A stretch of DNA of 64,000 bases from Prostheceraeus crozeri (Eukaryota > Platyhelminthes > Polycladida > Euryleptidae). Where the stretch lies: positions 248,001-312,000 of the forward strand of contig CAJQUW010003455.1 of NCBI GenBank assembly GCA_907163375.1. The letters run 5' to 3'. The position numbers and the translations under genes were made by a program. Under the pieces are notes generated by a model. The model had not been told where the DNA came from. It did no database searches and saw only the letters and a list, made by a program, of their open reading frames with translations. Shown piece after piece: positions 44,518-54,487 of the stretch (its first letter is position 1; the number at the start of each line of letters is the position of its first letter).

Positions 44518-46365
44518 ATGCCGCAATTTTACAAGAGAAAAACGTGTAGAGCAACAAGAACTACACCTGATGTATTGCTAAGAGCAGCAGAAGAAGTCTC
44601 GAAGGGGCAATCTATCCGGCAATCGGCAGAAGCATATAGCATCGATAAAATGACTCTACTTCGATTTATCAGGAAACGCAATGCTATCGACCAGTCGCAA
44701 CAGCAATTTACAGGATATGAAGCGGTTGCCAAGGCGCATTACATCATACCGTTAGAGATGGAAAAAGATTTAGCCGATCACGTGAAAAGTCTAGCTGACA
44801 TGTTTTTCGGACTGTCTTTAGAAAAGTGTCGAGAATTGGCTTTTGAATTCGCTTCTAAGAACAATCTCCATGTTTTCCTGGCTGGAAAACAGGAAAGCGG
44901 GGAAGGCCTGGTGGTTGGGCTTCAAGAAGAGGCATGATTTATCTATACGTTCGCCGGAGGCAACGTCTTTAGGTAGGGCGACAGCATTTAATCCACACAC
45001 TGTGGGCGAGTTCTATGACAACCTCGCTCAAGTGATGGATGAAAATCAGTTTAGACCAGAGGATATATATAACATCGATGAGACGGGCTGCACAACCGTT
45101 CAAAAGCCGCGCAGCATTGTCACTCAAAGAGGAAGGAAGCAAGTAGGTGCAGCGACATCCGGTGAACGGGGTGAATTGGTAACAATAGTCTATGCGATCA
45201 ATGCTGCAGGGAACACAGTTCCACCAATGTTCATTTTCCCACGAGTCCACTATCGGGATCACTTTGTTCGAGGAGGACCTGCAGGATGCATTGGTCACGC
45301 CAACAGGTCAGGATGGATAAACGAAGATCTGATTTTAGCATACCTAGACCATCTGATAAGGCACACTCGCTGTTCAAAAGATAGAAAAATACTGCTGATT
45401 TTAGATAATCACGAGTCCCATATTTCTTTGGCGGTCATCAGGAAAGCTTTGGACAATGGGATTGTGATGCTCAAAATTCCACCACACACATCCCATCGCC
45501 TTCAACCTCTGGACAAATCAGTCTTTGGTCCATTTAAAAGTTCCTATAATCGCGCAATGGATCATTGGATGCGGTCAAATGCAGGGAAAACCATGTCCAT
45601 TTACAACATTCCAGAGTTAGTGACGAAAGCTCACGCATTAGCATTCAGTCCTCGCAATATGGTTTCTGGATTTCAATCAACCGGAATTTTCCCTTATGAC
45701 CGGGATATATTCACCGATGCCGATTTTGCTCCGTCTTCGCTGACGGATAGATCAAGTCCTCGTCAGAGTCAGCTAAGTGAGCACAAGTCAGACATGAGTC
45801 AACTAAGCGACTCAGACAGACTTGACAATCCTAATACATCCATTGAGTATGTCGCCCCCTTGAGTATGTTCTTCCCTTGCCGAAAGCGCCTGAAAGAAAG
45901 AGGCCTGCAAGAAAAAGAGGAAGAACCATGATTCTGACTTCTGAAGATGTTTTAAATCAGTTGAGCATTCCTGAGAAGAAAAAGAAGCAGAAAAGGACAG
46001 ATGGTCGAGATGAAGTAAGATCCGAAAATGAGCACGAGCATGAGACGGATGGAGATCATGTCGAACCAATTGGAGGTGACGAAGGGATTAAAGAAGGAGA
46101 CTTCGTCATCGTGGGATTGTCGGGAAGACAGAGGAGTCAAAATTTCATCGCAAGTGTCGATGAAGCAAATGACGAGTTGTTTGAAGGAGTTTACTTGAAG
46201 ACTTACTTTCAGAGCAACCTGTATTTTCCCAATGATCGGGACAAAGCTTATTTCAAAGCATGTGATGTCATCTGTAAGCTTCCGCCTCCAACCGCTGTAG
46301 GTGGATCGGCGAGTCGTACGCACTACCTTAAGTTTGACTTTGACTTAACAATTTTTGGATTATAG
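44518..46365 (+). pseudogene. pogo (DDE_1) transposase, two frameshifts
   Basis: Begins MPQFYKRKTCRATRTTPDVL with a psq-type helix-turn-helix (GQSIRQSAEAYSIDKMTLLR) and then a CENP-B-like second DNA-binding region ending WLENRKAGKAWWLGFKKRHD. The DDE core has YNIDETGCTTV (first Asp), LLILDNHESHIS (second Asp) and the third acidic region near PHTSHRLQPLDKSVFGPFK. The C-terminal GDFVIVGLSGRQRSQNF resembles a small chromatin-reader-like fold. One frameshift lies at about 44875 and one at about 45860. Full length would be about 610 residues, longer than classical pogo. Confidence 0.9.
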
Positions 46366-46894
46366 GCCTATTAAAAGATCTTCCTTCGTTTGTTTTTTAA
46401 AGTTTCTCCATTCATATATGTATAAAAAGTTTCTCTTATTGATGTTTTTTATCACAATAGATTGTTATGAACATGCATGAATCATTCATATTGCTTTTAT
46501 TTTCAGAGTAGATAGGGCTATGTAGCCTATATCCGATTGTAGTTAATTTTTTGTAGCAAATTTAATTGAACGAAATCAACAAAAGTGGGCCGGCTAATAC
46601 GAAAAAATCATATGAAGCATGAAGTAGAATGACTTATTTTAGCATCATAGAAGCTATGTGGATTGAAAGCATATCTAAAAAACTAAATTACGATTGTGAC
46701 ATTTTTACCGTCTATAAAGCCAACAAAGCTATCATTATAGGCATTGCTAAAACATGCCAGTAGGCCTGCCAGTATTGATTTCAACATTGCTGTATAGGAA
46801 CTTACATCAGCATAAAAATGCTATGTGTGTAGGATCGGATATTTGTTTACACATTGAAAGCAGCATACAAAATCCCAAGGATTTCAGTGAGTGT
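46366..46894. other. pogo 3' non-coding region
   Basis: AT-rich, without coding content. Confidence 0.4.
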
Positions 46895-47136
46895 ATCAAC
46901 CAACCTCACACGGTGTATCAACTAACCCACCCTACAAGGTTAGTTGATACATTCCGTTCATTTTGATTAAATTGATATATCCATAAATTTTTCGACAAAT
47001 AGTGGCAAATTAATGACTACATACATGAACAGTACCCATTTATGTTATATCCAACACTAAAACCTACAGAAAAATGCAGAAATTTTCTGCTGGACGAAAA
47101 TTAACGAAAAGTGTATCAACTAACCTGCCTCTCCCC
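46895..47136. promoter_or_regulatory. pogo right-end array of ggttagttgatac sites
   Basis: Inverted copies at about 46901, 46914 and 47112 and one direct copy near 46939. Confidence 0.7.
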
Positions 47137-47737
47137 TATCCTTCATCTGTTACATAATTGTGCAGAAAAAGCACGATCTCACTATAATGAAATAGATAAC
47201 GTGATAGCAAGAATGAAGGCATTAACTGTAAAAAAACAAGCAACGAAAACAGATGTTCAGTGATACTGATATTGAAAGTCCTCCAGAACCAGCAGTAACA
47301 CGATGGGGAAGCTGGTTGGAGGCAGCATTCTATTATAGCAAAAACTTTCCAAAAGTAATGGTAGTCTGGAAGTGGTATTTTAGTTGAACGCGCAAAGAGC
47401 GCCTTAAATTCGCTTACGATCGGGAATCAGTTACTTGAAGTGAAACGCGATTATGAATCTTTGCTAGTTCATATTAACAAGTACGAGAAAAGTAACGTTA
47501 CTATAAAAGAATGTTTCAATGAACTGAACAATTTAGAGTTCGGGGATGATTCAGCAAAAATTCTCTCCTATTTGAAAGTGCGAATTGATCGAAACTCAGA
47601 TCTGAATGCTATCATGACTCAGGAACGTCCCGATATTTCTCCTTCTTTGTATGTGTTGCTTCAGCGTTGTCAGCCCACTTCCAAATCAGTGGAAAGAAGT
47701 TTCTCTTTATTGAAAAAACTTCTTGCTGACGATCGAC
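47137..47737 (+). pseudogene. hAT transposase, part 2
   Basis: Resumes ILHLLHNCAEKARSHYNEID directly after the pogo element, then, after a frameshift near 47250, PEPAVTRWGSWLEAAFYYSK and, after another change near 47380, the C-terminal region with QPTSKSVERSFSLLKKLLAD. The last codons DDR are cut at 47737 by a second transposon. TRWGTWL and ERSFS-type blocks are diagnostic for hAT. Confidence 0.85.
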
Positions 47738-47931
47738 CACGGTGTGCCTGAATCCACTTTTGGTCGAAAGAATTAGAACTCAATAATTTTGCTGCATGGA
47801 TGAGATTAGGCTTGTAGAAGTTGATTATAACAAAAATTTAAAAAATCGATCGACGTCTTTATGAATAATTTGATTTTTTCGTTTTTTAACTTTTTTTCTA
47901 TTAATGAATAATAATAATTGTTCTAATAATT
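47738..47931 (+). repeat. left terminal repeat, outer unit
   Basis: Opens with the CACGGTGTGCC tip. The block gaattagaactca...tctaataatt is repeated at 51483-51654 and, in shorter form, 51655-51775, and twice inverted at 54170-54487. Confidence 0.9.
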
Positions 47932-50900
47932 CAGGGAATTATAGATTATATCTTTTGTTACGGGAAGAACAACAACGTCGCACTACTGACATAATGAGGG
48001 TTACTTTCATTAGTAGTTTAGAACACTACCACTCATGTTACCTAAGTCAAGATACTAAATCGCTATGTACAACTATTAATTGCATATCATAACTCATGTA
48101 TATACGCATATCCCCATCTTTATATACTATATAAATAATGAAAGCAATGAAGAATATGACAAGAAAATTTATTACAGTTTGCAGCATTTCTCTACAGTTT
48201 CCTGTCTTTTTTACATAATTTTACAATATTTACAAAAATTCGTGTTAAAACATTCATCCAACAAATAAGAAAATATTGCAAGAACTATTTTCAGAAAATG
48301 AAGGAATATTTACATGGTTTGACAACCATTGTGTACATCAAAAATCACTCTGAAGTTTCCTGCATTTTTTTCTAATACTTGCCGACTCATCTTTTGTGTT
48401 CACTCGTTTTAGTTCATTCTTTGACAAACAATTGTACATTCGTGTGAGAATATGGTCAACAGCAATATGATTTGATTTACATCTGGTCAATATATTACAG
48501 AATTTACGCATCATAACATCAGATGTTGCTTTCACAAACAGAGAGCGATGATTTTGCTCTGAAAGAAAACGTGATTTCGAAACATCATTGTCAAAAATGA
48601 CAGCGTAAGAGAGGTAGCCGATCGCGCTTATAAGAAAACACAAATCTGAGGGCTCAGCCAAACCACCTCGATTGGCCATTTCAAAAAGCTGGCTACTACC
48701 CAACGGAATCGTAAACGGTGGACACTCGTCAACAGAATCATTTGCAATAAGCAGAATTTTACATTCCGAACATTTGAATTGGCGTGCAACACTTCTACCG
48801 ATGTAACCAGCAACATAGTAAATAATATTTACATCATTTTCTAATAAATTGTCCAAATCCAACAATTCTGGTGACAAAAAATCCACCAACCACTTGGACT
48901 CACATAAAGCGTCTGGTTTAACAATCAGAAAGGAATCATCATGCATAACAGTGGAAATAAGTTTCTGCTGAATTTGACCAAGTACACGAATTTTCTTTTC
49001 TGATTCAAGCAATTGTTTTATTGACATAAAAAAGTTGCCCCCGTTCATTTGACGGTAACAACCGAATCGGGCTTCAATAGGATCAGAACAGAATTTTCCA
49101 AGAAGTACATATGAAAAACCATGCATTTTTATTAAATAATCTGCTAGCATAGGTAGAGCTTTCATAGTTTGAATACAAGCTAAAAATGTTTCATCTGTGA
49201 GACCTGGCCGTCTAGACTTCTTCCAGTCTTCAAAAAGATTTGTGACACGTCTCAAATACAAAACATGAGAATCTGACAGATTTCGAAAAGGTTCACACAT
49301 AGGATCACGTTTGTGAAATCCTTTGGAAGGATTTTTTAGTGAAACAATTTTCCAAACGTTAACAATTATCTGTACATATGCAGCTGTCTGCCTCCAACCA
49401 GTTTCATCATAAAATCTAAGAGCATTCACATTTGATTCATGGAAAATTGACAGCGCATGTTGAGGAGAGGTTCGAGAAATATTAACCGGATTTAGCGAGC
49501 CTTTCTTCAATGCATGTGCTATCTTCAAAGGCAAGTTCTCCTCCTTCGAATACAGTTTCTTTACATGTAAAAATGAGGCATTACAAACACCGTCAACATT
49601 CAAAATGTCTCTATGTCCGTCAGGAAGTGTCATTTTTGTTTTATTCACAAAATTATTGAATATGATCTTCAAGTTGTGAGTGAAATCAAATAAAATAAAC
49701 AGTTTTGCCTCTGCTCGAATAGGATGGTTAATGAAAGGAAATATTTGATTACCACCACAAAGTCGCTTGAAAAAAGAGCGGTTAATCACATGATTGTCAG
49801 TTGAAACAGCAACAATATGAAAAAGTGAATCAATTTGACGAATGACACTCATAAACTCATTGTACAAAATATCGGAATTAAGTCGAAACACAGGAATTAA
49901 ACACACGACATCCTTATATTTTGAACAAGACGACTGAATCATAAAAGTTAAAACGGTCTTGGCGGGTATGCCATCCGATGTATAACCTACAAATTGTCCC
50001 TTACTGAGTTTTACACGCTGAGCAGTATAGACTTCGTCGATCATCAATGTAACAATTTTTTCTCTGTCATCCAAAAAACTTGATCTCCTTTGCAGATACT
50101 CGAGATCAATCGAACAGGTTTCAACTGCAGATCCTCTAGACAATGAACGCAGCGTAGTCATAGAGGGCAGAATGAAAATATCTCTTAATTTATTATACAA
50201 AGATGCACTTGTAATTTGCCACAAAAAAGAAAGTGCCAACGTCTTACATGAATATTTTCTAGCATTCTTTGGTACTTGACAAAGTCGTAGCTGCTCAATA
50301 ACAAAATATACTAGGTGGTACATTTCAAATTCGGGGTCATCTGATTGACTTTCACAATCTAAAAATGTTTCAAGAAAAGAAGCAGCGAGTTCTAGATACT
50401 GAGAGCTACTGTTGTTATCTAAATGTTTTTCTGACAAATTCTTCGTATAGGCAATAACGTTACAAAGTTGAGAAATAGTTTTTACTTTATCTCCACTGAA
50501 GATGTGGCGAAAGTTGGAATTCGCTAACTTTGATGACAGCACGAATACTCGCACGCTCATGCTTTCGTCGACGATCACCGTAGCTTTGTGAACAGGAGCC
50601 ATAAGTTCGATGTTAGAAACACTGACGTACATAAAAATCAAACACGACTGATGATCTACCTTCACAATATTGGTGGGGAGAGGGTGACTTGAAGAATCAC
50701 TTAGTTTCGAACGCAGAGCATCGAGAGAATCAAACGAATCTTCCTCAATAGATTCTCTGATCAAATTCTCAATTCTATTGTTCTCAAAGGACCGTCGGGA
50801 ATCAGCAGTCGCATTTGAAGATCGGGGAACAGTTGGAGATTTGGTGAAATATTTAGGACACTCTGGGAACACTGAAGGAATTGCCGTTGATTTCAATCGT

Positions 50901-51474
50901 TTCTTTAGAAGAATTTGCGATGATCTACTCTCCCGTCTACTTTCACGTAAGTCCGTCGACGTTGTTTCGAAGTCGTGGTCGTTGAAGTGTTTCTCACACA
51001 CTCTGTGATTCTCATTAGGAGTAAAATCCTTTCGTGGGATAGCAGACATCCATCTTGAATGTAGAGCAGGGTCTGTTGGAAACTGAAACATTGAGCATTT
51101 CTCAATGACCTCATTTTTCCTGGGCTTATAGCCACTGCGACAATTAGGAACGCAGCACGAAAACACCATCGGTTGAACGTTGTCTTTAAAATATATGTTA
51201 CACGGTAATGCACGTTATGGCGAGCGAAGTTCAGAATCGGACAGTCTGATAGTCAGCAAGACGAAGCAATGTCCCAGCTAACACATTTACACATAGGTAA
51301 TGAAAGGTGTGAGTCACGTTATCGCATGCATTGGAACTTGGAAGGGACAGCTTCTCGCTGTATCTTTGTCATGTAAGCAGTCACTGCAGCGCGAGATGTT
51401 AACCCTCTCCCTGTCAAGGCAGATTTCGCAACATCGTGCGTTGTTCTTCCCGATACACTATCTATAATTCCCTG
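47932..51474 (-). mobile_element. P element with THAP-type transposase, looks complete
   Basis: Inverted ends CAGGGAATTATAGAT (47932 on) and its inverse ending at 51474, flanked by a perfect 8-bp duplication taataatt (47924-47931 and 51475-51482), the standard P-element target size. A second inverted motif gggaagaacaac lies about 20-30 bp inside each end (47962 and 51440). 3543 bp with one uninterrupted 943-codon gene. It is inserted in the end repeats of a RAG1/Chapaev-like transposon. Confidence 0.97.
48338..51169 (-). CDS. P-element (THAP9-like) transposase, intact
   Basis: 943 residues, close to human THAP9 (about 900) and longer than the Drosophila protein. The THAP zinc finger spans about 1-75: MVFSCCVPNC, W40, VCEKHF (Cys58, His61). 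The AVPTIF-like box is AIPSVFPECP near 120. The RNase H-like core has LMIDEVYTAQRVKLSKGQFV (Asp about 377) and AVSTDNHVINRSFFKRL (Asp about 457), with the long insertion domain between core parts containing LFDFTHNLKIIFNNF. The C-terminal block is EARFGCYRQMNGGNFFMSIK and YYVAGYIGRSVARQFKCSEC. It would bind the element ends and move it. No break is visible. The Met at 51169 is the first in frame and starts the THAP fold. Confidence 0.95.
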   Translation of the reverse strand: MVFSCCVPNCRSGYKPRKNEVIEKCSMFQFPTDPALHSRWMSAIPRKDFTPNENHRVCEKHFNDHDFETTSTDLRESRRESRSSQILLKKRLKSTAIPSVFPECPKYFTKSPTVPRSSNATADSRRSFENNRIENLIRESIEEDSFDSLDALRSKLSDSSSHPLPTNIVKVDHQSCLIFMYVSVSNIELMAPVHKATVIVDESMSVRVFVLSSKLANSNFRHIFSGDKVKTISQLCNVIAYTKNLSEKHLDNNSSSQYLELAASFLETFLDCESQSDDPEFEMYHLVYFVIEQLRLCQVPKNARKYSCKTLALSFLWQITSASLYNKLRDIFILPSMTTLRSLSRGSAVETCSIDLEYLQRRSSFLDDREKIVTLMIDEVYTAQRVKLSKGQFVGYTSDGIPAKTVLTFMIQSSCSKYKDVVCLIPVFRLNSDILYNEFMSVIRQIDSLFHIVAVSTDNHVINRSFFKRLCGGNQIFPFINHPIRAEAKLFILFDFTHNLKIIFNNFVNKTKMTLPDGHRDILNVDGVCNASFLHVKKLYSKEENLPLKIAHALKKGSLNPVNISRTSPQHALSIFHESNVNALRFYDETGWRQTAAYVQIIVNVWKIVSLKNPSKGFHKRDPMCEPFRNLSDSHVLYLRRVTNLFEDWKKSRRPGLTDETFLACIQTMKALPMLADYLIKMHGFSYVLLGKFCSDPIEARFGCYRQMNGGNFFMSIKQLLESEKKIRVLGQIQQKLISTVMHDDSFLIVKPDALCESKWLVDFLSPELLDLDNLLENDVNIIYYVAGYIGRSVARQFKCSECKILLIANDSVDECPPFTIPLGSSQLFEMANRGGLAEPSDLCFLISAIGYLSYAVIFDNDVSKSRFLSEQNHRSLFVKATSDVMMRKFCNILTRCKSNHIAVDHILTRMYNCLSKNELKRVNTKDESASIRKKCRKLQSDF

Positions 51475-51482
51475 TAATAATT

Positions 51483-51890
51483 GATCGAAGGAATTAGAAC
51501 TCAAAATATTTTTGCTGCAAGGATGAGAGTAGGCTTGTAGAAGTTGATTATAACAAAAATTAACAAAATCGATCGACGTCTTTATGAATAATTTGATTTT
51601 TTCGTTTTTTTACCTTTTTTCTATTAATGAATAATAATAATTGTTCTAATAATTGGTCGAAGGAATTAGAACTCAAAATATTTTTGCTGCAAGGATGAGA
51701 GTAGGCTTGTAGAAGTTGATTAAAGCAAAAATTAAAAAAATCGATCGACGTCTTTATGAATAATTTGATTTTAGTACTTATTATATAGCTAATTGGATTA
51801 ATTTTATACTACTTTTTAATAATGTAAGTAATAAAACAATCAAGTACTTATTATGTAGCTAATTGGATTAATTTTATCCAATTAAAATTA
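51483..51890 (+). repeat. left terminal repeat of the RAG1/Chapaev-like copy 1, inner units
   Basis: Two more units in tandem (from 51483 and from 51655), the second passing into agtacttattatatagctaa, which is itself repeated at about 51843. The inverse is at 54105-54340. Confidence 0.85.
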
Positions 51891-52006
51891 TTGGTGACGT
51901 CAATTGATTGCGTCAATTGTCATGCTGTTGATAGCGTTTGCTCGCGGTCTCATGTCATTACTTCAGTGACATTCGTTCAGTGCCGTGCTTCACATTGCAG
52001 TTCAAT

Positions 52007-53998
52007 ATGCCGAACAGTACGAGAAATCACGACGAATGCAGGAAAGCTGTGTGTCTGCTGTGTTTCAGCAAAACGAAAGTGATGAGAAACATTTCTTCAC
52101 AAGCTCAAAATATCATTGAAGAGCACATCCTCTATGGCTTCGACGAAGACGATGTCAGGCTACCGACAGTGTTATGTAGCAACTGCTACACCATTGTGTA
52201 CGAATATGGCAAACAAAATTTCACGCGCACAGTTACCCTCTTCGATCACTCCTCATTGACCGATCTTCCTCAAACACCGTCTGCAATTGCAAAGTGTGTG
52301 AACACGCCGCTCTCGGTGTCCTCCGTCGTTCTCGTGGCTAGAAAACCTGGACCCAAAACATCCTCCGTTCATAACCCCTCGAAATCCGGTAAGACTGAAG
52401 CGATGAAAATTTGTTCGCACTGTTTTCTGGTTCTTGGGCGTGGAAAGCCGCATACATGTCCAGCAAACAAAAGGCACGTTAATTTATTAAACATCGCATC
52501 TTCCTCAGAGACTAAAGAAAAACTTGTTTCGTCGGTAGTGCTGGAGAAAAAGAGACCAGGCTCAGTAGATACATTTTCTTTTGCTTCGCCTAATGGTAGA
52601 TGTGTAAATTTATCCACGTCTCCATCATCTTCGTGTCTACCAATCAGTTCTCATGATATGCACAGAATTCAAACAGAGATGAATTTGAGTACGAACCGAA
52701 CTCATACGTTGAGTAAACATCTTAGATCGGCTATTGGACAGAGATCTGCAGTAGAAGTAAATTTAAAAGAGAAATTGAAAGAAATGAATCACCGATTAGA
52801 TGGACATTTCGTTGTTGAAGACCACTCATTCGTAACAACCAGTTCTAATGCGACGCTTAGCAATAGCTTCGGAAGTGTTGTCTTTTGTCGTTCACTTGAA
52901 GATCTCAAACAGTGCATTGTCGAACAAAGAAATTATGACTCAAGCCAAATACGCTCAACCATTGGTATTGATGGTGGAGGAGAATTTTTGAAAGTTTGCC
53001 TTACTGTGCAATCATCATTTTTTAACACCGAAAATCGTGTCGCAGCCGGTGTACATCACTTCAAAGATTCTGGTGTCAAAAAAACTTTCATTTTGGCCAT
53101 TGTCAAGGATATTCCCGAGAATTATAGAAACATACTTACGCTATGGAATATTCTCAAGCTTACAAATGATCCAGAAGCCTTGACCCCGTACACGTGCTCC
53201 ATGGACATTAAGCTAGCAAATATTATGCTGGGACTCATGTCGCACTCTTCCTCACACCCTTGCAGCTGGTGCGATGTCCCAAAAAGCTGTTTGGGAAAGA
53301 AAGGTCGACCTCGCACCCTCGGAACCATCCGAGCTCAATACTGGTCCTTTGTTGACTCAGGTAAAGATTTATCTCAAGCAAAGGAATTCGGCAACACAAT
53401 CCATCCTCCTTTCTTTAAAAATGCCGATGATACCTTGATACTGGATATAATTCCACCGCCAGAACTGCATCTACTTCTGGGTTCAGTCAACACTCTATAC
53501 AAACATCTGACGAACGTCTGGCCCAATAGTCATTTATGGACGGATGCTGTTCATGTTACTCGTGAGGCTATACACGGCGGTTCCTTCAATGGCAACTCAT
53601 GCCGAAAGTTGTTACAGAGCATTGATGTCTTGGAGGAAATCTCTCCAGCTGACTGCAAAAACTTTATTCTGGCATTTCGCGCACTCAATGATGTCATTCA
53701 TTCATGTTTTTCTAAAGACTTGGACCACAAATACGTTCAAAAAATTGAAATTTTCAGGAGGGCGTATGACAACCTTCACATTCCGGTTACGCCCAAAATT
53801 CACGCGATATATTTTCACGTGGAAGAATTTTGCCGCCGTCAGCAGACAGGATTGGGCTGTTGGTCCGAACAGTCTTTTGAAAGCGTGCATTGCGACTTCA
53901 AAAGCACTTGGATGAAATATAAAGTTCCGGACAATCACAGAGCCTTCAGTCAGCAGCTTTTAAGAGCAGTGTGTGAGTATAATTCACGACATCTGTAA
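52007..53998 (+). CDS. RAG1/Chapaev-like transposase, intact
   Basis: 663 residues from the Met at 52007, chosen because copy 2 starts at the matching MPTHARSHNDC. N-terminal zinc region: CLLCFSKTKVMRNIS, GFDEDDVRLPTVLCSNCYTI, resembling the N-terminal zinc region of RAG1 (C-x2-C then FCHNCW). A second CxxC/HxC zinc region is ICSHCFLVLGRGKPHTC. The core has TIGIDGGGEFLKVCLTV (Asp322), CSMDIKLANIMLGLMSHSSS then HPCSWC (Asp400), and LGCWSEQSFESVHCDFK (Glu621). The second and third blocks match the Transib/RAG1 pattern (SMIDGK...CPxC; LSEEAQEARNKDF) in order and spacing. Family call Chapaev or N-RAG-TP-like is from memory. No break was seen. Confidence 0.85.
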   Translation: MPNSTRNHDECRKAVCLLCFSKTKVMRNISSQAQNIIEEHILYGFDEDDVRLPTVLCSNCYTIVYEYGKQNFTRTVTLFDHSSLTDLPQTPSAIAKCVNTPLSVSSVVLVARKPGPKTSSVHNPSKSGKTEAMKICSHCFLVLGRGKPHTCPANKRHVNLLNIASSSETKEKLVSSVVLEKKRPGSVDTFSFASPNGRCVNLSTSPSSSCLPISSHDMHRIQTEMNLSTNRTHTLSKHLRSAIGQRSAVEVNLKEKLKEMNHRLDGHFVVEDHSFVTTSSNATLSNSFGSVVFCRSLEDLKQCIVEQRNYDSSQIRSTIGIDGGGEFLKVCLTVQSSFFNTENRVAAGVHHFKDSGVKKTFILAIVKDIPENYRNILTLWNILKLTNDPEALTPYTCSMDIKLANIMLGLMSHSSSHPCSWCDVPKSCLGKKGRPRTLGTIRAQYWSFVDSGKDLSQAKEFGNTIHPPFFKNADDTLILDIIPPPELHLLLGSVNTLYKHLTNVWPNSHLWTDAVHVTREAIHGGSFNGNSCRKLLQSIDVLEEISPADCKNFILAFRALNDVIHSCFSKDLDHKYVQKIEIFRRAYDNLHIPVTPKIHAIYFHVEEFCRRQQTGLGCWSEQSFESVHCDFKSTWMKYKVPDNHRAFSQQLLRAVCEYNSRHL

Positions 53999-54104
53999 GT
54001 TTTGCCCCTTCCCCACGTACGCGTTTTTTGTCGCTGTTTTTAGTTTTTTGGCAGACCGCTTTTGCAGTTTTGTAATTGAAATAGATTATTTTTGTCGAAT
54101 TATC

Positions 54105-54487
54105 GATTGTTTTATTACTTACATTATTAAAAAGTAGTATAAAATTAATCCAATTAGCTATATAATAAGTACTAAAATCAAATTATTCATAAAGACGTCG
54201 ATCGATTTTTTTAATTTTTGCTTTAATCAACTTCTACAAGCCTGCTCTCATCCTTGCAGCAAAAATATTTTGAGTTCTAATTCCTTCGACCAATTATTAG
54301 AACAATTATTATTATTCATTAATAGAAAAAAGGTAAAAAAACGAAAAAATCAAATTATTCATAAAGACGTCGATCGATTTTGTTAATTTTTGTTATAATC
54401 AACTTCTACAAGCCTACTCTCATCCTTGCAGCAAAAATATTTTGAGTTCTAATTCCTTCGACCAAAAGTGGATTCAGGCACACCGTG
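54105..54487 (-). repeat. right terminal repeat of the RAG1/Chapaev-like copy 1
   Basis: Inverse of the left end: two tandem units and the tip ggattcaggcacaccgtg. Confidence 0.95.

Larger units (their letters stand above)
42562..47136 (+). mobile_element. pogo-type transposon, 4575 bp, inserted in the hAT gene
   Basis: Ends ggggagaggcaggttatttg and the inverse agttaacctgcctctcccc-like right end, flanked by TA (42560-42561 and 47137-47138). Removing the element with one TA restores the hAT reading HITC|ILHLLHNC. The word ggttagttgatac occurs about nine times near the two ends in both orientations. It contains a pogo (DDE_1) transposase with two frameshifts. Confidence 0.95.
47738..54487 (+). 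mobile_element. RAG1/Chapaev-like transposon, copy 1, with intact transposase and nested P element
   Basis: Tips CACGGTGTGCCTGAATCCAC at 47738 and its inverse ending at 54487, flanked by a perfect 4-bp duplication cgac (47734-47737 and 54488-54491). Removing it with one cgac joins the hAT gene as DDR|HFLPENIEAY. Long terminal repeats follow the tips: about 190-bp units in tandem, three on the left (one before and two after the P element) and two on the right. It carries a 663-residue uninterrupted transposase. Total 6750 bp, of which 3543 are the P element. Confidence 0.95.

Noticed and set aside
50778-51213. Open frames overlapping the start of the P transposase
   Set aside because: Shadow frames opposite or beside the THAP domain, without independent motifs.
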